From: Leclercia sp. UBA7405
GTDB taxonomy: Bacteria; Pseudomonadota; Gammaproteobacteria; Enterobacterales; Enterobacteriaceae
DNA length: 20,973 bases
Assembly: GCA_002469605.1 (NCBI GenBank)
Contig: DKMV01000138.1
Location: 1-20,973, forward strand
Direction of reading: 5' to 3'
Shown: in pieces, positions 8,871-16,781 of the stretch
Layout: each line of letters begins with the position of its first letter
How positions within the stretch are numbered: position 1 is the first letter of the stretch
Made by a program: the position numbers and the translations under genes
Notes under the pieces: model-generated
The model's database searches: none
What the model was told of the DNA's origin: nothing
Seen by the model: the letters and a program-made list of their open reading frames with translations, nothing else

Positions 8871-9938
8871 TTATCCCTTTAGCCCCAGACGCTCGCCCTG
8901 GTAACTGCCATCCTGAACCTGTTTCCACCAGCTTTCGTTCGCGAGATACCACTCGACGGTTTTACGAATGCCGCTTTCGAAGGTTTCTTGTGGAGTCCAG
9001 CCCAGATCTCGCTCAATCTTTGAAGCATCGATAGCGTAGCGAAGATCGTGGCCTGGGCGATCGGCCACCCGGGTAATAAGGTCCCGATACTGATTCACGC
9101 CCTGCGGTTTCTCTGGCACCAGCTCTTCCAGCAGATCGCAAATGGTGATGACAACATCCAGGTTTTTACGCTCGTTATGGCCACCAATATTATAGGTCTC
9201 GCCGGGCTTGCCCTCTGTGGCAACCAGATAGAGCGCACGGGCATGATCTTCAACGTACAGCCAGTCACGAATTTGCTGACCGTCGCCATAAACCGGCAGG
9301 GGTTTACCCGCAATAGCATTGAGGATCATCAGCGGAATCAATTTTTCCGGGAAATGGTAAGGGCCATAGTTATTGGAGCAGTTAGTCACCAGCGTCGGTA
9401 AACCGTAGGTACGTTGCCAGGCGCGAACCAAGTGGTCGCTGCTGGCTTTTGATGCCGAATAAGGGCTGCTTGGGGCATAAGGCGTGGTCTCGGTGAAGAA
9501 ATCGTCCATCGAGTGCAGATCGCCATATACCTCATCGGTAGAAATGTGATGGAAGCGGAACTGCGCTTTTGACGCAGCTTCCAGGCCGTTCCACCAGGCA
9601 CGTGAAACTTCTAACAGCGTATAGGTTCCGACAATATTGGTCTGAATGAAGACTGCAGGGCCATCAATGGAGCGATCGACGTGGCTCTCGGCGGCGAGAT
9701 GCATTACCACATCGGGCTGGTGCTTTGTGAAAAGCTGCGTTAGCGCATCGCGATCGCAAATATCAACCTGCTCAAATGCAAAGCGCGGGTCGTCCGCTAC
9801 CGGTGCCAGCGAGGCCAGATTGCCGGCATAGGTGAGCTTATCCACGACCACAATAGCATCGGTAGTGTTCTGGATGATGTGACGAGCAACGGCGGAGCCA
9901 ATAAACCCCGCGCCGCCGGTAACCAGAATCCGTCTCAC
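8871..9938 (-). CDS. rffG: dTDP-glucose 4,6-dehydratase RffG
   Basis: RffG converts dTDP-glucose to dTDP-4-keto-6-deoxyglucose. It is an extended short-chain dehydrogenase/reductase with bound NAD+, and the ECA paralog of RmlB/RfbB. Visible are the Rossmann motif TGGAGFIG (7-14), the STDEVYGD segment with Thr134, Asp135 and Glu136, and the catalytic Tyr160-xxx-Lys164 in YSASK. The first possible start is GTG at 9944, but GTG at 9938 is preferred. It gives 355 residues, as in E. coli, starts M-RRILVTGG, has AAGGAG with a 7-nt spacer, and overlaps the wecC stop codon as GTGA. GTG 9944 would sit only 1 nt from that Shine-Dalgarno sequence. Confidence 0.95.
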   Translation of the reverse strand: MRRILVTGGAGFIGSAVARHIIQNTTDAIVVVDKLTYAGNLASLAPVADDPRFAFEQVDICDRDALTQLFTKHQPDVVMHLAAESHVDRSIDGPAVFIQTNIVGTYTLLEVSRAWWNGLEAASKAQFRFHHISTDEVYGDLHSMDDFFTETTPYAPSSPYSASKASSDHLVRAWQRTYGLPTLVTNCSNNYGPYHFPEKLIPLMILNAIAGKPLPVYGDGQQIRDWLYVEDHARALYLVATEGKPGETYNIGGHNERKNLDVVITICDLLEELVPEKPQGVNQYRDLITRVADRPGHDLRYAIDASKIERDLGWTPQETFESGIRKTVEWYLANESWWKQVQDGSYQGERLGLKG

Positions 9939-11197
9939 CGCCACACTCCTTTGGTATCAACCACATATTCCTGACGGATAGCGTCGCCGCTGATGGCTTT
10001 AAACTCGTTATGATCCACCAGTAATACCAGCACATCGGCCGTTGCCAGCGCCTCTTCCGTCGTGACCAGCCGGCAGGTTTCGACCAGCTTCTTCGGCAGC
10101 TTATGAATATTGGGCTCGACAACCAGGGTTTCGCCGCTGTGCCAGTTGGCAATCAGCTCAGCAATCCCCATCGCCGGACTTTCACGCAGATCGTCGATAT
10201 TGGGCTTAAAGGCCAGACCGAAGCAGGCGATTTTCAGTTCACTGGCCCGCTTGCCGTTTGCCGCCAGGCTGTCTGCCACCGTGGCTTTCACCTGGTTTAT
10301 CACCCAGTGCGGCTTGCCGTCGTTCACTTCGCGGGCGGTGCGGATCAGGCGTGCCTGCTCGGGATTTTGCGCCACGATAAACCACGGGTCGACGGCGATA
10401 CAGTGGCCGCCCACGCCCGGGCCCGGCTGCAGAATGTTAACGCGCGGATGGCGGTTTGCGAGGCGGATCAGTTCCCAGACGTTAATTCCCTGATCGGCAC
10501 AGATCAGCGACAGTTCGTTGGCAAACGCGATGTTAACGTCGCGGAAGCTGTTTTCCGTCAGTTTGCACATCTCGGCGGTGCGGGAGTTGGTCACCACGCA
10601 CTCACCTTCAAGGAAGATGTTGTACAGCTCGCTGGCGCGCGCGGAGCAGGCCGGCGTCATGCCGCCAATCACGCGATCGTTTTTAATTAGCTCAACCATC
10701 ACCTGTCCCGGCAGCACACGCTCCGGGCAATAGGCGACGTTGACGTCCGCCTGCTCACCCGCCTGCTGGGGGAAGCTCAGATCCGGGCGGGCTTCGGCCA
10801 GCCACTGGGCCATCTGTTCGGTGGCGCCCACCGGTGAGGTGGACTCGAGGATCACCAGCGCGCCTTTCTTCAGTACCGGGGCGATGGATTTTGCCGCCGC
10901 CTCGACGTAGACCATATCCGGCTCATGATCGCCTTTAAAGGGCGTCGGCACGGCAATCAGATAAGCATCAGCTACTACCGGCGTGGTGCTGGCTTTCAGG
11001 AATCCGCCCTCAACGGCCGTTTTTACTACCTTGTCGAGATCGGGTTCGACGATATGAATTTCACCCCGGTTAATGGTATCAACCGCATGCTGGTTGATAT
11101 CCACACCTACCACCAGCTTTTGGCGGGAGGCGAAGGCGGCGGCAGTGGGTAACCCAATGTAGCCAAGACCAATGACAGAGATGGTAGAAAAACTCAT
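9935..11197 (-). CDS. wecC: UDP-N-acetyl-D-mannosamine dehydrogenase WecC
   Basis: WecC (RffD) is a cytoplasmic NAD+-dependent, two-step oxidation enzyme that turns UDP-ManNAc into UDP-ManNAcA, the donor used by WecG. It belongs to the UDP-glucose/GDP-mannose dehydrogenase family. The N-terminal Rossmann motif is [10 protein letters not shown] at 8-17. The catalytic cysteine is Cys266 in [15 protein letters not shown]. The dimerisation and C-terminal UDP-binding domains follow, with the conserved [12 protein letters not shown] stretch. The 420 residues equal the E. coli protein. The ATG at 11197 overlaps the wecB stop codon by 4 nt (ATGA) and has only a weak Shine-Dalgarno sequence, so coupling to wecB is likely. 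WecB and WecC act consecutively, in keeping with adjacent coupled genes. Confidence 0.97.
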   Translation of the reverse strand: MSFSTISVIGLGYIGLPTAAAFASRQKLVVGVDINQHAVDTINRGEIHIVEPDLDKVVKTAVEGGFLKASTTPVVADAYLIAVPTPFKGDHEPDMVYVEAAAKSIAPVLKKGALVILESTSPVGATEQMAQWLAEARPDLSFPQQAGEQADVNVAYCPERVLPGQVMVELIKNDRVIGGMTPACSARASELYNIFLEGECVVTNSRTAEMCKLTENSFRDVNIAFANELSLICADQGINVWELIRLANRHPRVNILQPGPGVGGHCIAVDPWFIVAQNPEQARLIRTAREVNDGKPHWVINQVKATVADSLAANGKRASELKIACFGLAFKPNIDDLRESPAMGIAELIANWHSGETLVVEPNIHKLPKKLVETCRLVTTEEALATADVLVLLVDHNEFKAISGDAIRQEYVVDTKGVWR

Positions 11198-12324
11198 AGC
11201 GATACCCGATTGTTTTTAAGTGCATACAAAATACGTTCACATGCCTGCCCGTCCCCGTAAGGGTTATGGGCGCGGCTCATGGCCTGGTATTCGTTATCGT
11301 CGTGCAGCAGGCGTGTCACCTCGGCCACGATATGTTTGGTGTCCGTCCCCACCAGCCGCACGGTGCCGGCTTTAACGGCCTCCGGGCGCTCGGTGGTTTC
11401 ACGCATGACCAGCACCGGTTTACCAAGGGAGGGAGCCTCCTCCTGAATACCGCCGGAGTCCGTCAGAATCAGCCAGGCATGGTTCATCAGCCAGACAAAC
11501 GGCAGGTAGTCCTGCGGCTCAATAAGGATAACGTTATCAACGTGGCCCAGGATGCGGTTAACCGGCTCGCTGACGTTCGGATTAAGGTGTACCGGATAGA
11601 CAATCTGCACATCTTTATTCTGCGCGGCGATCTCCGCCAGCGCGTGGCAGATCTGCTCGAAACCGCGGCCAAAGCTTTCACGACGATGGCCGGTGACCAG
11701 GATCATCTTTTTGCCGTTCGCGAGGAAGGGGTAACGCTCTGCCAGTTCAGCACGCACGCTGTCGCTCGACATCACCCGATCGCGCACCCAGATAAGGGCA
11801 TCGATAACGGTGTTGCCGGTAACGAATACCGAGCGGTCAGGGATGTTCTCCCGCAGCAGGTTCTGGCGTGAGTTTTCCGTCGGGGCGAAGTGATACATCG
11901 CCAGATGGCCGGTCAAAGTGCGGTTGGCCTCTTCCGGCCAGGGGGAATAGAGATCGCCAGTACGCAGCCCGGCCTCTACGTGGCCGACAGGAATACGCTG
12001 ATAGAAGGCAGCAAGGCTGGTAGCGATGGTGGTGGTGGTATCGCCATGTACCAGCACCACATCAGGCTTAAAGGATTGCAGAATAGGTTTTAACCCTTCC
12101 AGAATACGGCAGGTAATTTCCGTTAGCCCCTGCCCCGGTTTCATAATATTAAGATCGTAGTCCGGAACAATGGAAAAGAGGGTCAGTACCTGATCCAGCA
12201 TCTCCCGATGCTGGGCGGTAACACAAACTTTCGCCTCAAAATGCGGGTCATTCGCCAGCGCGTGTACCAGCGGAGCCATCTTGATGGCTTCCGGCCTTGT
12301 ACCAAAGACAGTGAGTACTTTCAC
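11194..12324 (-). CDS. wecB: UDP-GlcNAc 2-epimerase WecB (non-hydrolysing)
   Basis: WecB (RffE) interconverts UDP-GlcNAc and UDP-ManNAc in the cytoplasm, feeding WecC. It is 376 residues, as in E. coli. Residues known to matter in the E. coli enzyme are all present: Asp95 in HGDTTTT, Glu117 in VEAGLRTG, Glu131 in WPEEANR, and His213 in [11 protein letters not shown]. The C-terminal ligand-binding motif [16 protein letters not shown] is intact. The start codon is GTG at 12324. An overlapping ATG two bases upstream is out of frame. The gene follows wzzE after a 57-nt gap that holds an 11-bp hairpin, the longest spacer inside the operon. GAAGAGAA upstream is a modest ribosome binding site. Confidence 0.97.
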   Translation of the reverse strand: MKVLTVFGTRPEAIKMAPLVHALANDPHFEAKVCVTAQHREMLDQVLTLFSIVPDYDLNIMKPGQGLTEITCRILEGLKPILQSFKPDVVLVHGDTTTTIATSLAAFYQRIPVGHVEAGLRTGDLYSPWPEEANRTLTGHLAMYHFAPTENSRQNLLRENIPDRSVFVTGNTVIDALIWVRDRVMSSDSVRAELAERYPFLANGKKMILVTGHRRESFGRGFEQICHALAEIAAQNKDVQIVYPVHLNPNVSEPVNRILGHVDNVILIEPQDYLPFVWLMNHAWLILTDSGGIQEEAPSLGKPVLVMRETTERPEAVKAGTVRLVGTDTKHIVAEVTRLLHDDNEYQAMSRAHNPYGDGQACERILYALKNNRVSL

Positions 12325-12343
12325 ATCGATTCTCTTCGAGTAG

Positions 12344-12370
12344 ACGATGAAGGCCGCAAGCCTTCATCGT
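12344..12370 (-). other. 11-bp hairpin between wzzE and wecB
   Basis: A perfect inverted repeat, ACGATGAAGGC (12344-12354) and GCCTTCATCGT (12360-12370) around a 5-nt loop, fills most of the 57-nt wzzE-wecB spacer. On the minus-strand mRNA it begins 11 nt after the wzzE stop codon and ends 19 nt before the wecB GTG. No T-run follows, so it should not terminate transcription efficiently. Likely roles, by inference only, are an mRNA-processing or stability element, or insulation of wecB initiation from upstream ribosomes. Confidence 0.6.
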
Positions 12371-12381
12371 AGACGGCGTTC

Positions 12382-13428
12382 TTAAATTTTGCGACGACGC
12401 GTCAATGCCACACCAGCACCAATCAATGCCCCCACAATCCCCCACATAATCATCAGGAATGCACGACGTGGGCTATCGCGTTTTACAGGCTCTTCAGGCG
12501 TGCGCAAATAACGATAGGTCTGAAAACGTGGATCCAGGGTTGGACCCACGTTAAGGGTGGTCATCATGGCGCGGTTCTGGTCGTAGTCGAGATCAAAGTC
12601 TGGCCCCACGGCCTGCAGGTTCTCGAGACGGGCCTGCAGCATTGGACGACCCAGCAGGAAGAGCTCAGAATCGGGCAGCTGCTCAGCCGGCACGTCGGTT
12701 TCACTGCGGGAGATATTGCTCTTCTCAGCGATTTTCAGCGCCTGCTCAATATTGTGAACGCGGCGATTGTAAATGGCTTTAGCGACCTCTTCCTGACGCT
12801 TCACCTGCGCTTTCATCTGGATGGTACGGGCCGCCCAGGCGCCTTTAAGCTCATCGTTAAGATGGCTCGCCGCACGCTGGCTGGCAAAGGCTACGTACTG
12901 ACGCAGCAGGTTATTGGCATCCGGCGCCGTTTCAGCAATTAACTTCACGCTATCGTTCAGGTTGCGCAGCGCGTCGCCCGGCATAAACTGGATGTTATTA
13001 ATCAGCTCATCAAGCAGCGCGGCATCGGCCTTGCTGTTGCCTACCATCCGCTGCTTGTAATAGTCGGTCTGATTCCAGAAATCACGACGCGTATCCCAGG
13101 AAGCCAGCTGCATGATGAACTCTTTGTAAGACTCATCCATGACAGAGGGCTGATCAACGGAGGCGAGATTAGCTTTTACATCCAGGTTGCGCAGGAACTG
13201 CTGCTGGGAGTAGAACCCGCCAAGCATGTTCACCGTCGGGCGATCGGTAATCGCCGTCGCGCTCCACTCCTGTTTTGCGAAAAAGGTGTAGGCCAGCGCA
13301 ATTAACGCAAAGGCCAGCGCGATTCCTGCAATCCAAAATTTGCCCGCCCATAACACGCGAAACAAACTACGAACATCCAGCTCATTCTCAGTTGTCACTG
13401 ATCTAGCTCCCGCCAACGGTTGAGTCAT
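12382..13428 (-). CDS. wzzE: ECA chain-length regulator WzzE
   Basis: WzzE is an inner-membrane polysaccharide co-polymerase (PCP-1, Wzz family) that sets the repeat number of ECA chains, including the cyclic form, by acting with WzyE. The 348 residues match the family length. The topology is typical: a short cytoplasmic N-terminus, a membrane helix at about 31-51, a large periplasmic domain with helical segments (for example the Arg/Lys/Glu-rich stretch RTIQMKAQVKRQEEVAKAIY), and a second membrane helix at about 323-343 with a Pro- and Gly-rich lead-in (PVKRDSPRRAFLMIMWGIVG). The ATG at 13428 has a GGGA-type ribosome binding site and lies 12 nt after the wecA stop codon. Residues 5-15 differ strongly from E. 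coli, the rest little. Confidence 0.97.
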   Translation of the reverse strand: MTQPLAGARSVTTENELDVRSLFRVLWAGKFWIAGIALAFALIALAYTFFAKQEWSATAITDRPTVNMLGGFYSQQQFLRNLDVKANLASVDQPSVMDESYKEFIMQLASWDTRRDFWNQTDYYKQRMVGNSKADAALLDELINNIQFMPGDALRNLNDSVKLIAETAPDANNLLRQYVAFASQRAASHLNDELKGAWAARTIQMKAQVKRQEEVAKAIYNRRVHNIEQALKIAEKSNISRSETDVPAEQLPDSELFLLGRPMLQARLENLQAVGPDFDLDYDQNRAMMTTLNVGPTLDPRFQTYRYLRTPEEPVKRDSPRRAFLMIMWGIVGALIGAGVALTRRRKI

Positions 13429-13440
13429 TACAATCCCGAT

Positions 13441-14544
13441 TTACCTGGTTGAAGTTGGGTTGTTGCCACTATTTCGACGCATCCGGCGTTTCACACGTTT
13501 AATAAATCGCGCCACTTTCCATGCGCGCTTAATACAGTAGCCGTACAGGAAGAATGCTAGCAAGAATAATACCAACATTACCCATTCAGGGATGAAATGA
13601 GCATATTCCGCCGCCACACCGATACCCGCAAGCAGTGCCGCGGCTAAGGTGATAAGGACGAACGCCTGGCGTGAAGTGAAGCCTGCACGCATGATCAGAT
13701 GGTGAATATGCTGGCGGTCCGGCGAGAAGGGGCTCATCCCTTTACGCAGACGGCGGTACATAATGGCGACCATGTCCATCAGTGGAATGGCGATAATCCA
13801 CAGGGCGGTAACCGGGCTGATAGGGTGGGTTTTACCCTGAGTGGTCTCAAGCAAAATCCAGATAACGGTAAAACCGATCAGCGTACTGCCCGCATCGCCC
13901 ATAAACACTTTATAGCGACGGCCCAGCACACCGAGGTTAAGCAGGATATAAGGCAGAATGGCGGCAATCATCGCGAAGCACCACATGGAGAGGCTGTACT
14001 GGCCGTCAAACCACAGGATGATGCCGATGGCGGCGAACGAGACGCTGGAGAGGCCGCCAAGCAGGCCATCAATGCCGTCCACCATATTGAATGCGTTTAT
14101 CGCCGCCCAGACGGCAAAGAGCGTGAGGAAGTAACCGAAGGGTCCAAGAACCATCTCCCAGGTGCCGAAAATATAGCCCAGGCTACTGAGATAGAGTTTA
14201 CCGACCACCATCATAATGATGCCGATGGCCGCCTGAACGGAGGCGCGGAATTTCACGCTGATATCGAATCTGTCGTCCAGCGCCCCGACCAGGACCAGCA
14301 CACCGGCACAGGCCAGATAAAGCGCGGCATGCGGGATATAATAATCAGCAATACTGAACGTAAAGCAAATACCCGCGTAAACGGAGATCCCCCCGACCAA
14401 CGGAATAAGGCCCTGATGGCGCTTACGGAAGTTGGGCTTATCCACTAACCCAACTCTTTTTGCCGCTTTACGTGCGACAAATAAGAAGCAGGTCGTGAAT
14501 AGAAAAATACTGATTAGCTCAGTCACCGCAGTGAGTAGATTCAC
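13441..14544 (-). CDS. wecA: Undecaprenyl-phosphate GlcNAc-1-P transferase WecA
   Basis: WecA (Rfe) transfers GlcNAc-1-P from UDP-GlcNAc to undecaprenyl phosphate, the initiating step for ECA and for many O-antigens. It is a polytopic inner-membrane protein of the PNPT family. Key residues are visible at E. coli positions: Asp90-Asp91 in ALDDRFD, Asp156 and Asp159 in NMVDGIDG, and the HIHH motif from His279. The frame is open to a TTG at 14562, but GTG at 14544 gives 367 residues, as in E. coli, starting M-NLLTAVTELIS. GAGAG about 8 nt upstream could serve as its ribosome binding site. The C-terminus is very basic and probably cytoplasmic. It is the first gene of the ECA operon. Confidence 0.95.
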   Translation of the reverse strand: MNLLTAVTELISIFLFTTCFLFVARKAAKRVGLVDKPNFRKRHQGLIPLVGGISVYAGICFTFSIADYYIPHAALYLACAGVLVLVGALDDRFDISVKFRASVQAAIGIIMMVVGKLYLSSLGYIFGTWEMVLGPFGYFLTLFAVWAAINAFNMVDGIDGLLGGLSSVSFAAIGIILWFDGQYSLSMWCFAMIAAILPYILLNLGVLGRRYKVFMGDAGSTLIGFTVIWILLETTQGKTHPISPVTALWIIAIPLMDMVAIMYRRLRKGMSPFSPDRQHIHHLIMRAGFTSRQAFVLITLAAALLAGIGVAAEYAHFIPEWVMLVLFLLAFFLYGYCIKRAWKVARFIKRVKRRMRRNSGNNPTSTR

Positions 14545-14576
14545 AATGGAGGCTCTCAACAAATGTTAATCCCGGA

Positions 14577-14643
14577 AGTATAACCTTGAAGACGCTGCTC
14601 CTGAAGGAATAAAGCAGGCCTCTTACAAGTCCCTTTGTTTATA
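14577..14643 (-). promoter_or_regulatory. wecA: Candidate promoter region of the ECA (wec) operon
   Basis: Between the rho terminator and wecA the minus strand has two -10-like hexamers: TATAAA at 14643-14638, in an AT-rich stretch, and TATACT at 14582-14577. Neither has a good -35 at 17 nt; the better one for TATACT is TTCAGG. A start from TATACT would leave a leader of roughly 25 nt before the wecA GTG, and one from TATAAA roughly 85 nt. An operon promoter is expected here because a strong terminator ends rho, but the exact element is uncertain. Confidence 0.3.
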
Positions 14644-14699
14644 TTTCAATCAATTAATGCCCTGACTCCGCGTACAATCCTGTTGCGGCATCCGCCAGT

Positions 14700-14739
14700 A
14701 CAAACTTACAGTTTGTGGCTATAGCGTATAAGCCACAAA
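14700..14739 (-). other. Overlapping alternative hairpins between rho and wecA
   Basis: On the minus strand TTTGTGGCT (14739-14731) can pair with AGCCACAAA (14720-14712) as a 9-bp stem with a 10-nt loop. The ACAAAC inside the second arm (14716-14711) can instead pair with GTTTGT (14705-14700) as a 6-bp stem with a 5-nt loop. The two structures share bases and exclude each other. No T-run follows either. They sit just after the rho terminator and upstream of the candidate wecA promoter, so only transcripts that pass the terminator would contain them. Confidence 0.4.
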
Positions 14740-14770
14740 AGAAAAACGCCACGTAAAAAACGTGGCGTTT
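14735..14770 (-). terminator. rho: Rho-independent terminator of rho
   Basis: A perfect 10-bp stem (AAACGCCACG/CGTGGCGTTT, 14770-14761 with 14753-14744) around a 7-nt loop begins 16 nt after the rho stop codon. It is followed on the minus strand by a T-rich tract (GTTTTTCTTTT). This is a strong intrinsic terminator for rho mRNA. The loop itself is T-rich. Confidence 0.88.
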
Positions 14771-14786
14771 AGATACTTTCTTTGAA

Positions 14787-16046
14787 TTACGAGCGTTTCA
14801 TCATGTCGAAGAAATCGTCGTTGGTTTTCGTCATCGCCAGTTTGTTGATGAGGAATTCCATTGCGTCGATTTCGCCCATTGGATGGATGATTTTACGCAG
14901 GATCCACATTTTCTGCAGCTCTTCCTGGGTAGTGAGCAGCTCTTCTTTACGTGTACCGGAACGGTTGTAATCGATGGCCGGGAAGACGCGCTTCTCTGCG
15001 ATCTTACGAGAGAGGTGCAGTTCCATGTTGCCTGTACCTTTAAACTCTTCGTAGATAACTTCGTCCATTTTGGAGCCGGTATCGATCAGCGCCGTCGCGA
15101 TAATGGTCAGGCTACCGCCCTCTTCCACGTTACGCGCCGCACCGAAGAAACGCTTCGGACGATGCAGGGCGTTAGCATCCACACCACCGGTCAGCACTTT
15201 GCCTGACGCCGGAACCACGGTGTTATAAGCACGCGCCAGACGGGTGATGGAGTCGAGCAGAATGATAACATCTTTCTTGTGTTCAACCAGACGCTTCGCC
15301 TTCTCGATAACCATTTCGGCAACCTGAACGTGACGGGAGGCCGGCTCGTCAAAGGTAGAGGCGACGACTTCGCCTTTTACCAGACGCTGCATTTCGGTCA
15401 CTTCTTCCGGACGTTCGTCGATCAGCAGAACCATCAGCACGCAGTCAGGGTGGTTGTACGCGATGCTCTGGGCAATATTCTGCAGCAGCATGGTTTTACC
15501 CGCTTTCGGCGGTGCCACAATCAGACCACGCTGGCCGCGGCCAATAGGTGAAGCCAGATCCAGTACGCGAGCGGTTAAATCTTCGGTAGAACCGTTACCA
15601 CGCTCCATGCGCAGGCGAGAGTTCGCGTGCAGCGGCGTTAAGTTTTCGAACAGGATTTTGTTGCGCGAGTTTTCTGGCTTGTCGTAGTTAACCTCGTTAA
15701 CTTTCAACAGCGCGAAGTAACGTTCACCCTCTTTAGGAGGACGAATCTTACCTGAAATGGTATCACCTGTGCGGAGGTTGAAACGGCGGATTTGGCTGGG
15801 GGAAACGTAGATGTCATCAGGACCGGCGAGGTAGGAGCTGTCTGCAGAGCGGAGGAATCCAAATCCATCCTGCAATATCTCCAGCACACCGTCGCCAAAG
15901 ATATCTTCGCCACTCTTTGCGTGCTGCTTCAGGATGGCAAAAATAATGTCCTGCTTGCGCATACGAGCCTGGTTTTCAAGGCCCATATTTTCGCCGAGAG
16001 TGATCAGCTCAGAAACCGGCGTATTCTTTAATTCGGTAAGATTCAT
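14787..16046 (-). CDS. rho: Transcription termination factor Rho
   Basis: Rho is a hexameric RNA-dependent ATPase and RNA translocase that ends transcription at rut sites and polices untranslated RNA. The 419 residues are nearly identical to E. coli Rho. The N-terminal primary RNA-binding OB fold has the aromatic RNP-like motif GFGFLR at 61-66. The Walker A loop APPKAGKT holds Lys181, Lys184 and Thr185, and the Walker B aspartate is Asp265 in ILLDSITR. Q-loop and R-loop segments and the C-terminal arginine-finger region are intact. There is no strong Shine-Dalgarno sequence directly before the ATG. It is preceded by a leader of about 250 nt, as expected for Rho autoregulation by Rho-dependent attenuation in E. 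coli, and followed by an intrinsic terminator. Confidence 0.98.
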   Translation of the reverse strand: MNLTELKNTPVSELITLGENMGLENQARMRKQDIIFAILKQHAKSGEDIFGDGVLEILQDGFGFLRSADSSYLAGPDDIYVSPSQIRRFNLRTGDTISGKIRPPKEGERYFALLKVNEVNYDKPENSRNKILFENLTPLHANSRLRMERGNGSTEDLTARVLDLASPIGRGQRGLIVAPPKAGKTMLLQNIAQSIAYNHPDCVLMVLLIDERPEEVTEMQRLVKGEVVASTFDEPASRHVQVAEMVIEKAKRLVEHKKDVIILLDSITRLARAYNTVVPASGKVLTGGVDANALHRPKRFFGAARNVEEGGSLTIIATALIDTGSKMDEVIYEEFKGTGNMELHLSRKIAEKRVFPAIDYNRSGTRKEELLTTQEELQKMWILRKIIHPMGEIDAMEFLINKLAMTKTNDDFFDMMKRS

Positions 16047-16303
16047 AATGGTGTGGGTTCTTAAACTCGGGGTGATACTCGAACTTAATTTGTGAATGGT
16101 ATGGCAGGGTCATCCATGCCTGTTAGCGGCCATCAACTCATGTCTGTTCGCTGTCTGGTCAAAGGGAAAGCACAGAACTGAAACGACAAGACGGATTGAG
16201 TGACAAGCCCGGAATCTATCCACTTCACGCACTGTTTATGTAACAACGGGAAGTATCGGGTACAACAAGAACATCAAGGTATGTTTAAAACGAAGTCATA
16301 GGT
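16047..16303 (-). promoter_or_regulatory. rho: rho leader / Rho autoregulatory region
   Basis: This covers most of the 329-nt gene-free gap between rho and trxA. In E. coli rho has a leader of roughly 250 nt in which Rho terminates its own transcript. Blocks here look conserved with E. coli, including CTCAATCCGTCTTGTCGTTT at 16200-16181 and the region just before rho. A hairpin at 16120-16103 (GGCA/TGCC outer and GG/CC inner pairs with one internal mismatch) lies 57 nt upstream of the rho start. The middle of the leader is C-rich and G-poor in places, suiting a rut site, but exact rut boundaries cannot be seen. The leader-peptide frame is broken; see the rhoL entry. Confidence 0.6.
16130..16230 (-). 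pseudogene. rhoL: Remnant of rhoL leader peptide frame
   Basis: E. coli has a 33-codon leader ORF (rhoL) before rho. Here the matching DNA is recognisable and, in frame from 16215, reads I-P-G-L-S-L-N-P-S-C-R-F-S-S before diverging. The position of the ATG reads GCG (16230-16228), codon 2 is TGA (16227-16225), and codon 5 is TAG (16218-16216). A 1-nt loss near 16165 shifts the frame to a TGA at 16161-16159. No in-frame ATG or GTG with a ribosome binding site exists, so the peptide cannot be made in the E. coli way. The E. coli peptide sequence is recalled from memory. Confidence 0.55.
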
Positions 16304-16332
16304 AACTTAGCACGACTAACGCCGGGCGTCCA
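16304..16332 (-). promoter_or_regulatory. rho: Candidate rho promoter
   Basis: On the minus strand TGGACG (16332-16327, 4 of 6 matches to the -35 consensus) is separated by 17 nt from TAAGTT (16309-16304, weak -10), which has an extended TGC directly upstream. A start near 16297 would give a leader of about 250 nt, matching the E. coli rho leader length. The hexamers are poor, so this call rests on position and spacing. Confidence 0.3.
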
Positions 16333-16337
16333 GAGAT

Positions 16338-16370
16338 CCAAAAAAATTAGAACTCCGGACGCGCCGTGAG
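16338..16370 (-). terminator. trxA: Probable intrinsic terminator of trxA
   Basis: Five nt after the trxA stop codon, the minus strand folds CTC-a-CGG / CCGGAG (16370-16364 with 16358-16353): six GC-rich pairs with one bulged A and a 5-nt loop. TTCTAA and seven T follow (to 16340). It is a short terminator. The GCGTCC inside its loop side (16362-16357) can alternatively pair with GGACGC at 16331-16326, which would compete with the terminator stem. Some readthrough into rho is therefore possible. Confidence 0.6.
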
Positions 16371-16375
16371 CATCC

Positions 16376-16705
16376 TTACGCCAGGTTAGCGTCCAGGAAC
16401 TCTTTCAGCTGACCTTTGGACAGGGCGCCCACTTTGGTGGCAGCCACTTCGCCGTTTTTGAACAGCAGCAGGGTCGGGATACCGCGGATACCGTATTTCG
16501 GCGCAGTGCCCGGGTTCTGGTCGATGTTCAGTTTCGCAACGGTCAGTTTGCCCTGATATTCGTCGGCGATCTCATCCAGAATCGGGGCGATCATTTTGCA
16601 AGGACCACACCATTCTGCCCAGAAATCGACGAGGGTCAGCCCGTCAGCTTTAAGCACGTCCGTGTCAAAACTATCGTCAGTCAGGTGAATAATTTTATCG
16701 CTCAT
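16376..16705 (-). CDS. trxA: Thioredoxin 1
   Basis: TrxA is a small cytoplasmic dithiol oxidoreductase, reduced by thioredoxin reductase. It supplies electrons to ribonucleotide reductase, PAPS reductase and methionine sulfoxide reductases, and keeps protein thiols reduced. The active site WCGPCK places the redox cysteines at 33 and 36 counting the initiator Met (32 and 35 in mature numbering). The cis-proline is in RGIPTLLLF. The frame is open for 14 more codons upstream, but ATG at 16705 gives the 109-residue E. coli protein ([13 protein letters not shown]...). It has a GTGGAG ribosome binding site 6 nt upstream. It is essentially identical to E. coli TrxA. It diverges from rhlB across a 144-nt region with repeated dyads. 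Confidence 0.98.
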   Translation of the reverse strand: MSDKIIHLTDDSFDTDVLKADGLTLVDFWAEWCGPCKMIAPILDEIADEYQGKLTVAKLNIDQNPGTAPKYGIRGIPTLLLFKNGEVAATKVGALSKGQLKEFLDANLA

Positions 16706-16734
16706 ATATAACTCCACAGGAATAAGCCTGGCGC

Positions 16735-16781
16735 GTTGGTGTAGCATTAATCAACGACGTGTTGATGTAGCATTAACCAAC
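16735..16781. repeat. Tandem 21-bp dyad repeats, trxA/rhlB divergent region
   Basis: Two 21-bp copies, 16735-16755 and 16761-16781, match at 19 of 21 positions and are separated by GACGT. Each begins GTTGRT and ends AYCAAC, so each is itself an inverted repeat around GTAGCATTA. The two mismatches are arranged so that the first arm of copy 1 pairs perfectly with the last arm of copy 2, and the inner arms (ATCAAC/GTTGAT) pair perfectly with each other. A third GTTGA half occurs at 16787, again 26 nt on. The repeats lie 30-76 nt upstream of the trxA start and 69-115 nt upstream of rhlB. They may be operators or tandem promoter parts; no regulator is identified. Confidence 0.6.

Noticed and set aside
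12344..12370. The wzzE-wecB hairpin as an intrinsic terminator
   Set aside because: No T-run follows on the minus strand, and the essential downstream genes wecB to wecG would be cut off from their promoter.
13699..14448. Open frame of 249 codons on the plus strand opposite wecA
   Set aside because: It is antisense to WecA, which has all its catalytic residues. The product is hydrophilic and His/Gln-rich, typical of the complement of a membrane protein gene.
1759..14544. A possible new polysaccharide locus or a horizontally acquired island
   Set aside because: Gene order, lengths and motifs match the conserved ECA operon gene for gene. There are no inserted genes, flanking repeats or mobile elements, and base composition does not visibly change at its edges.
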